Below, piece by piece: positions 1 through 8,823 of a stretch of 64,000 nucleotides of DNA; within the stretch, counting starts at the first letter, position 1; each line of letters opens with the position of its first letter. Source of the stretch: Streptomyces maremycinicus (GTDB lineage: Bacteria; Actinomycetota; Actinomycetes; Streptomycetales; Streptomycetaceae); contig NZ_BBYG01000015.1 in NCBI RefSeq assembly GCF_001184025.1, positions 372,001-436,000 on the forward strand. The letters run 5' to 3'. The translations under genes were made by a program, and so were the position numbers. The notes beneath the pieces are model-generated. The model was not told the origin of the DNA, did no database searches, and saw only the letters and a program-made list of their open reading frames with translations.

Positions 1-93
1 GGCCGGCGTGAGCATGGCGCGCAGGTCGCCGCCTCGCCGGGTGTTGGGCTCGACCTCGCTGAGATCCATGATTCTGTGACGAGAAGTGATCAC
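1..93 (-). CDS. Cupin protein of spore-pigment locus (WhiE ORF II-like), N-terminal fragment
   Basis: Only the first 31 codons lie in the window; the gene runs off the left edge. The GTG start is preceded by GGAGGAACGTC. The peptide opens VITSRHRIMDLSEVEP and continues with NTRRGGDLRAML, which I recognise as the N-terminus of the cupin proteins of aromatic polyketide (spore pigment) clusters, WhiE ORF II in S. coelicolor. These small cupins are thought to assist polyketide cyclisation. The next gene upstream on the same strand is the SchA/CurD protein, the usual partner, so both probably share an operon whose minimal PKS genes lie to the left of the window. Confidence 0.75.
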   Translation of the reverse strand, partial: MITSRHRIMDLSEVEPNTRRGGDLRAMLTPA

Positions 94-163
94 GACGTTC
101 CTCCGATGATGTACTGCACCGACGTGGCAGGGGCGGGCACCGCCCCCGCCACGTGATGACGAA

Positions 164-1315
164 TCAGGCGTCGGGCGACCGGCGGTCGGTGACGAGGTCC
201 ATGCGCGCCAGTTCGAGGAAGCGCGCGAGGCGGCCGTCCGCCGAGGAGGACGCGTCGGCGGCACCGGCGTCCAGCGTGGTCAGCTCGGCCACCTGCTTCG
301 GGTCGGACAGACCGAGGGCCTGGCCGGGGTCGGCGGCATCGAGCCCGCCGCGCACGTCGATCAGCCGTACGACGACGTCGTCGCGCTGGAAGATCGTGCT
401 GCGCAGGACCGGGCTGCGCGGGTCGTCCGCGGCAGCCTCGTCCTGCCGGGCGAGGAGCTCGGCCAGCTTCATGCCGCGGTCGGCACGGGTCGGGTAGTAC
501 AGGGCGTACCGCTCGGCCCGCGCGTCCTGCTGCTCCGCCGTCACGTGGTGCACGGCCGGCAGCGCGGCCCGGGTGAAGAAGACCCGGGCGGACTCGGGGT
601 CGTTGAGGTCCCGGTCCTGCTCCAGATGGGGGTTGATGGCCTCCTCGACCGCCCGCACCTCGGGCTGGCGGGAGACGTGGCGCAGCGCGGAGAGCAGGTC
701 GCCGCGCACCTCGATGGCCCGCACCACCCGGTTGCCGTGCATGAACAGCGAGGTGCGGCACAGCCGGGTGGTGTCGTCGACCTGCGGTTCGGGCGAGGCG
801 TAGTCGGCCAGGATCTTGGCGACGATCTCCTCGCTGCCCGGCTTCACGGTGAAGGTGAGCGCGTGCCGGATCACGCCGTCGCCGATCCTCGGCGAGGTCT
901 GGAGCCGGCGGTTCGCCCGGTCGGCGGCCACCGCCGGGCCCCCCGTCTCGCGGACGACGTGGAAGCGCAGCGAGCGGGTGTCGCGCACACAGCTGTGCAG
1001 CGGCTCCACCATCGCCACGTGCTCCTCGCTGTTGACCCAGGCGAGGAACGGCGGGGCGCTCTCCCACTCGCTGGTGATGAGCCACTGCGAGGGGTTCTCG
1101 ATGGACTGGCACAGCTGGTCGCTGACGTGACCGGGAACGGACGCGACCTGGTTGCAGAGCTGCTCGTACGCCTCGAGGAACTGCTGCTGGGCCCCGTCGT
1201 AGACGTCGACCAGAAGGACGACGCGGAGCCGGGAACCGTCGAACACGGACTGGGAGACACGTTGCGACGCCTGTCGCGCCCGCGAACCTGCAACTCGTTC
1301 GGACGTGGTGGTCAT
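164..1315 (-). CDS. SchA/CurD-like domain protein (WhiE ORF I-like)
   Basis: 383 aa, ATG start (MTTTSERV) with a GGAG about 11 bases upstream. The N-terminal third (about residues 15-125) resembles a ferredoxin-like ABM domain; the rest reads as tandem SchA/CurD-like modules, each with an RHALTFTV or RYALYYPT-type first strand and an RAIEVRG or RLIDVRG strand. Proteins of this kind are encoded in spore pigment and curamycin-type clusters; their exact biochemical role is not settled, though monooxygenase or cyclase-assisting roles have been proposed. It ends 70 bases before the cupin gene on the same strand, consistent with co-transcription. Confidence 0.8.
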   Translation of the reverse strand: MTTTSERVAGSRARQASQRVSQSVFDGSRLRVVLLVDVYDGAQQQFLEAYEQLCNQVASVPGHVSDQLCQSIENPSQWLITSEWESAPPFLAWVNSEEHVAMVEPLHSCVRDTRSLRFHVVRETGGPAVAADRANRRLQTSPRIGDGVIRHALTFTVKPGSEEIVAKILADYASPEPQVDDTTRLCRTSLFMHGNRVVRAIEVRGDLLSALRHVSRQPEVRAVEEAINPHLEQDRDLNDPESARVFFTRAALPAVHHVTAEQQDARAERYALYYPTRADRGMKLAELLARQDEAAADDPRSPVLRSTIFQRDDVVVRLIDVRGGLDAADPGQALGLSDPKQVAELTTLDAGAADASSSADGRLARFLELARMDLVTDRRSPDA

Positions 1316-1452
1316 CCTGCGCACATCTCCTTCGCGGAGGGGGTAGGTGAACGTCGGCCGCGGTGATGCGACGTCAGCGTTCCTCGATCCTGTGCCCGTC
1401 CCCGCAAGCGCGCGACTCGGATGAACTACGTGGGTGACTGGGCGGCCGGCCG

Positions 1453-2196
1453 TCAGACGAGATGGGCGAAGACGACCAGGTTGTCGGTGTAGTCCTTGAC
1501 CCGCCGGTCGTAGGCACCCGCACAGGTGATGAGCCGCGCCTGCGCGTCGGGGGTGTCGCCGTACACCCGCTCGCTGGGGAAGTCGGCCTTGTCGAAGGTC
1601 TCGACGCTGTCCACCAGGAAGGACGCCTTGCTGCCGTCGGCCCGCAGGACCTGGAAGCCGTCGCCCTTCGCGAGTTCGCTGAGCCTCGCGAAGACGGCCG
1701 GGGAGGTCTTGGTGTCGACGTGCCCGGCGATGATCGACGTGCCCGTCTCGCCGGGTGAGGCTCCCTTGGCGTGCCAGCCGACGAGGTTGACATCGTTCGC
1801 GGGCGGCGGCTCGAGCCGGCCGTCGGCGCCGATGGCGAGGTCGACGAAGGGGGCGTCGACCCCGATCTTGGGGATGAACAGCCGCACGGGCCGGGAGCGC
1901 GGCAGACCGGCCGCCGCGTCCCTGGTGTCCGCCGCTCCGGCGGGCGGGGTCTGCGCGGCCGGGGTGCGGGGCGCGGGGACCGATCCGGCGGCGGGCGGGG
2001 CGTGCGGCGGGCCGGCGATACCGGCCGAGGTGTCGTTGCCGCCGCCGAACAGGTTCAGCGCCAGGAGCACCGCGACCGCGGCGCAGACCACCATCAGGCC
2101 GGCGCGGGAGGTTCCCTCTTCGGTGGGCGCCGGCTCGTCGCCGGAGGGTGTGGCGGGGTCGGAGGGAGAAGGGGAGGACGAAGGGGGAACTGCCAT
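1453..2196 (-). CDS. Class F sortase
   Basis: 247 aa; ATG start preceded by GAGGTGGTCCCCG. A short cytoplasmic Pro/Ser-rich head is followed by one membrane segment (about residues 32-52), a Pro/Ala-rich linker and a sortase beta-barrel. Catalytic residues expected for sortases are present: His159 in AGHVDT, Cys225 in LITCAG, and Arg231/232 just after the cysteine. Sortases cleave a C-terminal sorting signal of a secreted protein and transfer it to the cell wall or a pilus-like polymer. The next gene upstream encodes a secreted protein with a C-terminal hydrophobic anchor and basic tail, its probable substrate. Class F enzymes are typical of actinobacteria; substrates in Streptomyces are poorly defined. 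Confidence 0.85.
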   Translation of the reverse strand: MAVPPSSSPSPSDPATPSGDEPAPTEEGTSRAGLMVVCAAVAVLLALNLFGGGNDTSAGIAGPPHAPPAAGSVPAPRTPAAQTPPAGAADTRDAAAGLPRSRPVRLFIPKIGVDAPFVDLAIGADGRLEPPPANDVNLVGWHAKGASPGETGTSIIAGHVDTKTSPAVFARLSELAKGDGFQVLRADGSKASFLVDSVETFDKADFPSERVYGDTPDAQARLITCAGAYDRRVKDYTDNLVVFAHLV

Positions 2197-2312
2197 CGGG
2201 GACCACCTCATTCGGGCGCGGCAGCGGGGCGGACAGGGCACGGGGAGCGAGCCGGGCCGCCACACGGGGGTACCGGTGGCGGCCGCGGCTTCGCTATCGC
2301 GTCCGGCATGGA

Positions 2313-2849
2313 TCAGGCCACGCTCTTGGCGGTGTTCCTGCGGCGCAGGGCGTAGAGGCCGGTGCCGGCGACGGCGAGGACGCCGAGTCCGGCCGCGGTG
2401 GCCGAGGGGGTGGCGAGTCCGCCGCCACCGGTGTGCATGCCGCCGCTGGGCTTGTCGTGCTCCTTGCTCCAGCCGCCGGACTCCTCCTCCTTGCCGCCGT
2501 TCCAGGAGTCCTTGCCGTGCTCGGTGGAGCCGCCCTTCTCGGTGTCCTTGTCCTTGTACGTCTCGGGGTCGAACCGGGGGTCCACGGCCGGGCCGCTGCC
2601 GTCGCTCACCGAGGCGAGCGCGCCGCCGCCGGTGTGCACACCACCGTGCGGGGAGTCGTGCCCCTCCTTGCCGTGGTCCTCCTTGCCGTGGTCCTCCTTG
2701 CCGTGCTCTTCCTTGCCGTACGACGAGCTGTCCTCCTTGCTCCAGGAGGAGTCGTGGTCCGTGTCACCGGCGGCGTGGGCGCCCGGGGCGCCGACGGCGA
2801 GGGCGGCCGAAGCCGCCGCCGCGGCCAGGATCATGCGAGCAGAACGCAT
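2313..2849 (-). CDS. Secreted, wall- or membrane-anchored His/Lys/Asp-rich repeat protein, candidate sortase substrate
   Basis: 178 aa. Signal peptide at residues 1-26 ending AHA, then a very hydrophilic region rich in His, Lys, Glu and Asp with tandem HGKEDHGKED-type repeats (about 48-65). The element GG(V/M)HTGGG(A/G)LA occurs twice, in the middle and just before the C-terminus. The tail has a hydrophobic stretch and ends ALRRRNTAKSVA, the layout of a sortase-anchored protein, but no classical LPXTG is seen; LATPS or the HTGGG element could serve. It is co-directional with the class F sortase downstream (116-base gap). Similar proteins next to class F sortases occur in other streptomycetes as I remember. 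Function unknown. Confidence 0.75.
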   Translation of the reverse strand: MRSARMILAAAAASAALAVGAPGAHAAGDTDHDSSWSKEDSSSYGKEEHGKEDHGKEDHGKEGHDSPHGGVHTGGGALASVSDGSGPAVDPRFDPETYKDKDTEKGGSTEHGKDSWNGGKEEESGGWSKEHDKPSGGMHTGGGGLATPSATAAGLGVLAVAGTGLYALRRRNTAKSVA

Positions 2850-2984
2850 CTGATGGTCCTTCCGTCACGACCGGGCAGCCGACACATCGTCAGCTCGGGT
2901 GACCCGACCGGGACGTGATCCACCGTCAGCCGCTCCTCGCCGCGGCACCACTCGGGGCGTTCACACGGGTGAAGCCGGCCCGGG

Positions 2985-4643
2985 TCAGGTGAGCCCGAGA
3001 CCGGTCTTCAGGACCCGCCGCAGCGTCGCCTCGGCGTTCGCGTCCGGCCCCGTCGACCGCCAGACGACGAATCCGTCGGGCCGCACGAGTACGGCGCCCC
3101 CGCGTCCCGTGCCGTGGCGCTCCGCCCAGTCGACGTCGCCCTCGGGCACCAGGTCCGCGTCGGCCGCGGCGCCCACCCGGTACGACCTCAGCGGGAGGAC
3201 CAGCTCCTCGGCGAGACGGCCGGCGGCCCGGTGCCAGTCGTCCTGCTCACCGGCGTCGCTGAGCAGGACCAGCGACCGTTCGTACAGGTCGAGGGTCGAC
3301 AGCCGTTCGCTCCCTCGGCGGACCCACAGGTGCGGCGCCCTGCTGCCCGGGCCGCCGGTCAGGTCGAGGTTCTCCGGCACGACCGGCACGGCGGGGTCGG
3401 CACCGACGACGGCGCCCTGCGGGTAGCGGTAGCCCAGGGCCACGTTGAGAATGCCCCGCTGGGGACCGCCGCCGGTGCCGGGCGGCGGGGCGAACCCGGG
3501 GTGGCTGTGCTCGGCCGACCGGGCGGCTGCCCGTGCGCTGGTGGCCTCGGCCACCGGGCGGCGCTCGGCGTCGTAGGTGTCCAGCAGCTCCTCCCCCGCC
3601 CAGCCGTCGATCACCGCGGCCAGCTTCCAGGCGAGGTTGTGCGCGTCCTGGATACCGGTGTTGGAACCGAAGGCCCCGGTGGGGGACATCTCGTGGGCCG
3701 AGTCGCCGGCCAGGAACACCCGCCCCGACCGGTAGCTGCGGGCGACCCGCTGGGCGGCGTGCCAGGGCGCCTTGCCGGTGATCTCCACGTCGAGGTCGGC
3801 GACCCCGACCGCGCGGCGGATGTGCTCGGCGCACCGCTCGTCGGTGAACTCCTCCAGGGTCTCGCCGTGTTCGGGGTGCCAGGGGGCGTGGAAGACCCAG
3901 TTCTCGCGGTTGTCCACCGGCAGCAGGGCGCCGTCGGCCTCCGGGGCGGTCAGGTAGCAGACGATGAAGTGGCGGTCGCCCACGACGTCGGCGAGGCGGC
4001 GGGAGCGGAAGGTGAGGCTGACGTTGTGGAACAGGTCGCCGGGCCCGCTCTGACCGATGCCGAGCTGCTCCCGGACGGGGCTGCGGGGACCGTCGGCGGC
4101 CACGAGGTAGTCCGCGCGGATGGTGGTGTGCTCACCCGTCTCACGGCTCTTGACCACCGCGGTGACGCCGGTGCGGTCGCTGTCGAACGACATCATCTCG
4201 GTGGAGAAGCGCAGGTCGCCGCCGTGCTGCCGGGCGTGGTCGAGCAGCACCGGCTCGAGGTCGTTCTGGCTGCACAGGCACCAGGAGCTGGGGCTGAACC
4301 GGGCCAGGCCGCCGCCCGGGTCGATGTCCCGGAACAGCCACTCGCCCGCGTCGCCGACCAGGGTGGGCGTCTGGAGGATGCCGTGGTTGTCGGCCAGGGT
4401 GGCGGCGGCCTCCTGGATCGCCCGCTCGACACCGGCCACCCGGAACAGCTCCATGGTGCGGACGTTGTTGCCGCGCCCGCGCGGATGGATGGAAGTGCCG
4501 GCGTGGCGCTCCACCAGTACGTGCGGCACTCCCAGCCGCCCCAGGAACAACGAGGTCGCCAGGCCGACCAGGGAGCCGCCGACGATGAGGACCGGGACCC
4601 TGAGGGTGCGGGGGCCGATCTCCTCGGCATGTTCTTTCGTCAC
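2985..4643 (-). CDS. FAD-dependent aromatic polyketide hydroxylase (WhiE ORF VIII-like)
   Basis: 552 aa from a GTG start with GGAGG seven bases upstream. PheA/TfdB-type flavoprotein monooxygenase: FAD-binding GG-S-LVG fold near residue 20 (VLIVGGSLVG), the DG motif in VAADGPRSPVRE, and the GD motif in VFLAGDSAHEMSP. A C-terminal thioredoxin-like domain follows, as in polyketide hydroxylases. It presumably hydroxylates the pigment polyketide. In S. coelicolor, as I recall, the corresponding gene is divergent from ORF I; here it lies on the same strand, separated by the sortase genes. It could also be a different tailoring oxygenase. Upstream (4644-4889) I see no gene. Confidence 0.8.
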   Translation of the reverse strand: MTKEHAEEIGPRTLRVPVLIVGGSLVGLATSLFLGRLGVPHVLVERHAGTSIHPRGRGNNVRTMELFRVAGVERAIQEAAATLADNHGILQTPTLVGDAGEWLFRDIDPGGGLARFSPSSWCLCSQNDLEPVLLDHARQHGGDLRFSTEMMSFDSDRTGVTAVVKSRETGEHTTIRADYLVAADGPRSPVREQLGIGQSGPGDLFHNVSLTFRSRRLADVVGDRHFIVCYLTAPEADGALLPVDNRENWVFHAPWHPEHGETLEEFTDERCAEHIRRAVGVADLDVEITGKAPWHAAQRVARSYRSGRVFLAGDSAHEMSPTGAFGSNTGIQDAHNLAWKLAAVIDGWAGEELLDTYDAERRPVAEATSARAAARSAEHSHPGFAPPPGTGGGPQRGILNVALGYRYPQGAVVGADPAVPVVPENLDLTGGPGSRAPHLWVRRGSERLSTLDLYERSLVLLSDAGEQDDWHRAAGRLAEELVLPLRSYRVGAAADADLVPEGDVDWAERHGTGRGGAVLVRPDGFVVWRSTGPDANAEATLRRVLKTGLGLT

Positions 4644-4889
4644 TCTCGCCTCCAGCGCGTCGATTCCGCCGACCCGGCCGGATGCGGCGGAGATCCTCAT
4701 GCATGCCCCGTGGAGGTGACGGTGGCTCAGGCTTCACCCGCCTGCGCCCCTGGACCGCCGGACCCCGCACACCCTCGGGTGCGTGGGGCGCGGTGCGGGC
4801 CGGACGGGGTCGCGGACGAACGCCCATCGGGCCCTCGCCGGGCTCCCGATGGGGTCGGGGCCGGCTCTCCGCGCGCTCTCGGCGTGCTC

Positions 4890-5819
4890 TCAGCGGCCGA
4901 CGTAGAAGCGGACGGTCGTGCCCTCGTCCGAGGTGTGCTGGCGGACCAGGTCGGCCACGTAGTGGACCAGCATCAGACCGCGCCCGCCGATCTGACCGCG
5001 CGCCGGCGGTCTTCGGCCGGCCAGCGGATCCACCAGCCGGCCCGCGTCGCGCACCTCGCACACGACCTGTCCCGCCTGTGCCCAGACGGCGACCGTGCCC
5101 CGTCCGGCGCCGTGCACCACGCTGTTGGTGGTCAGCTCCGCCACCGCCAGCTCGGTGTCGTCCAGCCGCTGCCCGGCGAGGCCCAGCCGTTCGGCCTCGG
5201 CGGCCGCGAAGGCACGGGCCGCGTACAGCTCCTCGGCGCCGAACGAGAACACGGCCGCGTCCGGCGCGGGCACCAGCACCTCGTTGTAGCGGGCGACGAC
5301 GGAACGCCAGTCGTAGGCGTCGCTGGCCTTCTCATCGTCGCGGGTGACGATCTTCGGGTGGGTGATCCGGGCGTCGGCCAGGACCTCCTCGTCCAGGCGT
5401 GCCTCGTCGTAGGGGCAGAGGATGGTCACCGCACGGCCCTCGAAGGCCGCGTTGATCAGCGCCTCGTGCTGTGCGCACGCCGGGTACTCGACCGCGCTGC
5501 GGCCCGCCCAGATCGGCTCGCCGATGATCCGTACCCGTCCCTGCCGGTGGGTGTCGGCGAACGCGCGCAGCACCCCGGGGATGATCCGGCCCGGATTGCG
5601 GCCCGCCACCGTCATGTCCAGCAGGCGGACCGCCTCGGCGTCCGGGCCCAGTCCGGCCCTGATCAGCTCGAGGTTGGGTCCAGGTACCGCCACCGCCACC
5701 GGCTCGCCGAGGTCCAGGCCCTCCTGCACGAAGGACACCGTCCGGTCCACGTACTCCTGTTCGGTGCGGTAGAACAGCGCGGGGTGCTCGAAGGCCTCGT
5801 GGGTCGCCACCGTGCTCAT
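4890..5819 (-). CDS. MEDS-domain sensor fused to anti-sigma-type ATPase
   Basis: 309 aa. The N-terminal half (about 10-165) matches the MEDS (methanogen/methylotroph DcmR sensory) domain, with HPALFYRTEQEYV at its start. The C-terminal half is a GHKL/HATPase_c_2 domain with the N-box ELAVAELTTNSVVHG and the ATP-lid glycines in GGRGLMLVHYV. In streptomycetes such proteins are thought to act as anti-sigma factors or partner-switch kinases that respond to a small ligand or redox signal through MEDS. It overlaps the upstream STAS gene by 4 bases (ATGA), so the two are translationally coupled and likely interact. Confidence 0.82.
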   Translation of the reverse strand: MSTVATHEAFEHPALFYRTEQEYVDRTVSFVQEGLDLGEPVAVAVPGPNLELIRAGLGPDAEAVRLLDMTVAGRNPGRIIPGVLRAFADTHRQGRVRIIGEPIWAGRSAVEYPACAQHEALINAAFEGRAVTILCPYDEARLDEEVLADARITHPKIVTRDDEKASDAYDWRSVVARYNEVLVPAPDAAVFSFGAEELYAARAFAAAEAERLGLAGQRLDDTELAVAELTTNSVVHGAGRGTVAVWAQAGQVVCEVRDAGRLVDPLAGRRPPARGQIGGRGLMLVHYVADLVRQHTSDEGTTVRFYVGR

Positions 5820-6172
5820 CGCGGCGCCACCTCGATCCTGCCGAGGCCCGGCCAGAACAGGCTCAGTACGCGGGGTACCTGCGGTGGCGGGTGCTCGACC
5901 ACCATCCGGCCCCCGGGCAGGGCCAGTGCCGTGACGGCGAGTGCCGCGACCCCTGCCACATCGACGAACGCCACTTCGGACAACTCCACATACGACACGT
6001 CGGCGTGCTGCCGAACCAGGCCCGCGAGGGCCTCTTCCCAGGGCGACCGGGTGATCTCGCTGATCTCGCCCCGGGCACGGATGCCGGGACGACCGGGCAA
6101 CGGGCCCACCTCCAGCACGGCCACGCCGCGCACCGGTCCGAGACCGCCCTCCCCCTGCGAGGCGTCCACCAC
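5816..6172 (-). CDS. STAS-domain anti-sigma factor antagonist-like protein
   Basis: 118 aa, GTG start. The protein has the length and hydrophobic pattern of a STAS domain (core about 30-112). It probably binds the MEDS/ATPase protein encoded immediately downstream with a 4-base overlap. In typical antagonists the regulatory Ser sits in a D-(S/T)-(S/A)-G motif; here the corresponding stretch reads FVDVAGVAAL, so the phosphorylatable Ser appears to be replaced by Val. It may therefore be a constitutive binder or be controlled by something other than phosphorylation. The family call rests on pattern and context, hence moderate confidence. Confidence 0.72.
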   Translation of the reverse strand: MVDASQGEGGLGPVRGVAVLEVGPLPGRPGIRARGEISEITRSPWEEALAGLVRQHADVSYVELSEVAFVDVAGVAALAVTALALPGGRMVVEHPPPQVPRVLSLFWPGLGRIEVAPR

Positions 6173-6347
6173 CCGTGGCCTCCTTCGCCGTCCGCCGGTC
6201 CTCCGGGCCAGCCTAGCGCGGCCCCCCGGAAGGCCGGTGCCCCGCCCGGGCGGCCCGGCGGCCGCTGGATTCGCCGAGCGGGACGTAATCTGGCCCGCAC
6301 CGCACGACGCGGCGGACGCGGACGACGGCCGAACCCATGGTGACGTG

Positions 6348-6998
6348 ATGTGTTGGAGTGCGACGGCGGACCTGGTGGCGGGCGCCGGTGTGGCGGCCGT
6401 CGGGATGGCCTGTGTGACGAGTGTGCGCGACCGCCGGGATCTTCCGCTCGCCGCGCTGCCGCTGCTGCTCGGGGCCCATCAGATGGTGGAGGCGGTGGTC
6501 CGGCACTCGGGCGGGGGCAGCGGGCCCGCCACCGTCGTCTGGGCCGTGATCGCCCTGCCGCTGCTGGCGGTGTGGGTGCCTGCGGCGGTGCGCTGCGCCG
6601 CCCCGCCGGCCGCCCGGCGCAGGCTGACGTTCCTCCTCGCGCTCGGTGTCGCGACCGCGGCGGGGCTCGCGGCCGCTGTCGCCGCCGGTCCCGTGACGGC
6701 CGACATCCGCGGCCATACGGTCGGGTACGCGGTCCGTCTCTCGCACCCGGCCGTGCTCGTCGCGGGTTATCTCCTGGCCACCGTCGGCTCGCTGCTGCTC
6801 TCCGGGGACCGGGGTCTTTCGGCCCTGGGGGCGGTGGTCGGGGCGGGCGCGGTGGTCTGCTTCGCGCTGTGGCGTCTGGAGTTCGTCTCGACGTGGTGCG
6901 CGTTCGCGGCGGTCTGGTCGGTGCTGCTGCTCGGCTGGGTGCGCGGGCGGCGCGGACTCCGCCCGGCCGCCGCGGGCCGGCGCGACCGCGTGCCGTAG
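6348..6998 (+). CDS. DUF6629-type integral membrane protein
   Basis: 216 aa; ATG of MCWSATADLVAGAG, which overlaps an alternative in-frame GTG at 6345. The sequence alternates hydrophobic segments (about seven predicted) and short basic loops such as RDRRD. The MCWSA start, the LLLGAHQMVEAVVRH stretch and a final SVLLLGWVRGRR are features I associate with the actinobacterial DUF6629 family. No function is established. It stands alone, divergent from the STAS/MEDS pair with 175 bases between. Confidence 0.75.
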   Translation: MCWSATADLVAGAGVAAVGMACVTSVRDRRDLPLAALPLLLGAHQMVEAVVRHSGGGSGPATVVWAVIALPLLAVWVPAAVRCAAPPAARRRLTFLLALGVATAAGLAAAVAAGPVTADIRGHTVGYAVRLSHPAVLVAGYLLATVGSLLLSGDRGLSALGAVVGAGAVVCFALWRLEFVSTWCAFAAVWSVLLLGWVRGRRGLRPAAAGRRDRVP

Positions 6999-7095
6999 CC
7001 GAGGCGGACGTCACGGCGGCCCCGGACCGCGCCTGCCCCGCAGGTCGCGCCGGTTCCGCAGGTCGCGCCGGTCGGCCGGTGGGCGGTCCTCGCAG

Positions 7096-8823
7096 CTACC
7101 GCGCGCCTCCGGCTTCGCAGATGATCTCGTCGCGGGGGGTGTAGTGGGTGCGGAACGGCTCCCGCCGCACTTCCCTGCCGTCCTGGTGGAAGACCCGGTC
7201 GACGGTGACGTCGAAGCCCTCGAGCGGGGTCTGCGGCACGCACTTCTCGTCGGTGCTCACCTTCCGCTCCGGCTGCCGTACGTGGGTGCGGGGCCCGGTG
7301 ACCGATGTGATCTCGTCGTACTTCCTGGTGCCGAGGAAGGTGACGGTCACCGAGGTGTCGGTGGCCTCGGCCTGGAGGTACAGGGCGTGGCCGGAGTCGT
7401 TGGCGAACTTCAGATCGAGGCTGCCCCAGGCGACCGTCGCCTCGCGGCCCTCCGGATAGCGCTCGATGTAGAAGGAGTGGGCGCCGTACTCCACGGGCTC
7501 GACGCCGGCGAAGAACATCGCGTTGAACACGGTCGTGGCCATGGTGGAGACACCGCCGCCGGGCGCCTTGGTGAACTCGCCGTCGAGGATCATGATGCCC
7601 TCGCCGAAGCCGTTGGCCTCGGTGCGCTGCCCCACGGTCCGGTTGAAGCTCCAGGTCTTGCCGGGCATGACGAGGGAGCCGTTGATCAGCTGGGCGGCCC
7701 GCCCGATGTTCTTCGTGCGGTAGGCGGCCGGTTCGAAGTGGACGGTGAAGGAGGACAGCTTCTCCTTCAGTCCCAGCCGGGCCGCGCTGTCGCGGGTCAC
7801 CCGGGGCTGGGTCGTGCGCGCGTCCACCTTCCCGGTGCGGGCCGTCGCGCCGGAGCGGGTGAGCAGCGGCAGCACGGCCTTGCCCAGTGCCTTGTCGGTG
7901 ATCTGGACGCCGGTCCGGGCGTCGTCGGCCACCACGACCCGGTCGCCGTCCAGCCGCAGTGCGGCGTTCGCGGGGGTGGTGGTGACGCCGGCCAGGGAAC
8001 GGGCCACCGACGGGGCCTTGCGCAGCCCCTTGCCGTCCAGCTCCGGTATCAGCCGGCCGGAGGCGTCCGGCCGCATCGTCAGATGCTCGCCCAGCACGGT
8101 CGGGCCGATGGTGAACCGCTTGCCGCCCGTGGTGAGGGTGACGGGGGCCGACATGGCGGGCTGCGCGAACTCGCGCACCGCGCGCCGCACCTCGTCCGCC
8201 GTGACCTTCGGCCGGGTCTCGCGGGCGGGCAGGACCATGACCGCGCCCGCCCCGCCGCCGGGGAAGGAGGTCCGCAGGGTACGGACGGCGGCATCCAGGT
8301 CCAGCGCGTGGCCGGGGTGCGGCGCGACCTGCTCGACCCGGCCGCCCGCGAAGCCGACGGAGCCCTCGCGGACCTTCTGGTCGAGGGTCTTCGCGAGCTT
8401 GCCCAGAGCGGTGCGGGCCTTGTCCTCGTCGAGGCGTACCACCGGCTCCACCGGCTCCTGGTCGCCTCCCGAGCCGAAGAGCCCGGCGATCATGCCGATC
8501 GGGTCGGCGCCGACGCGGGCGGCACGGTCGACCGTGCCCTCGGTGTCGAAGGAGAGTCCGGCCTGTCGTGGGTCGATCGTCCCGTCGCGGTCCCCGACCC
8601 GCACGGCCAGCTCCCGCGAGCCGGCCGCCGTCAGGTGGCCGTCGAGCTTGCGGACGGCCTCGGTCCGGCTGAGCCCGCCGATGTCCACGCCCGCCACGGT
8701 GGTGCCCGGCTCGATGTCCCCGCCGGTGAGCAGCAGCCCGGCCAGGTAGAACGCGCCGACGCCGACGGTCAGCGCGCCGCCCGCCAGGGCGAGGGGCGGT
8801 ACGGAGGCGGTTCGGGGGCGCAT
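7096..8823 (-). CDS. VanW family protein with putative peptidoglycan-binding domains
   Basis: 575 aa; the ATG (MRPRTASVPP) has AGGAG five bases upstream. One N-terminal membrane anchor (about residues 9-30) is followed by a domain starting GTTVAGVDIGGLSRTEA that resembles the PG_binding_4 module (probably two copies), then the VanW domain with GKTWSFNRTVGQRT and GGGVSTMATTVFNAMFF. VanW-like proteins are widespread in Gram-positive bacteria next to vancomycin-resistance and wall genes, but their activity is not known. It is predicted to be membrane-anchored and exposed to the cell wall. It is divergent from an acyltransferase gene. Confidence 0.88.
   Translation of the reverse strand: MRPRTASVPPLALAGGALTVGVGAFYLAGLLLTGGDIEPGTTVAGVDIGGLSRTEAVRKLDGHLTAAGSRELAVRVGDRDGTIDPRQAGLSFDTEGTVDRAARVGADPIGMIAGLFGSGGDQEPVEPVVRLDEDKARTALGKLAKTLDQKVREGSVGFAGGRVEQVAPHPGHALDLDAAVRTLRTSFPGGGAGAVMVLPARETRPKVTADEVRRAVREFAQPAMSAPVTLTTGGKRFTIGPTVLGEHLTMRPDASGRLIPELDGKGLRKAPSVARSLAGVTTTPANAALRLDGDRVVVADDARTGVQITDKALGKAVLPLLTRSGATARTGKVDARTTQPRVTRDSAARLGLKEKLSSFTVHFEPAAYRTKNIGRAAQLINGSLVMPGKTWSFNRTVGQRTEANGFGEGIMILDGEFTKAPGGGVSTMATTVFNAMFFAGVEPVEYGAHSFYIERYPEGREATVAWGSLDLKFANDSGHALYLQAEATDTSVTVTFLGTRKYDEITSVTGPRTHVRQPERKVSTDEKCVPQTPLEGFDVTVDRVFHQDGREVRREPFRTHYTPRDEIICEAGGAR

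Noticed and set aside
3114..6998. Very long plus-strand open frame opposite the hydroxylase and MEDS genes
   Set aside because: It is antisense to two clearly conserved genes and has Val/Gly/His-rich composition typical of high-GC shadow frames. Only its last part (6348-6998) is a real gene.
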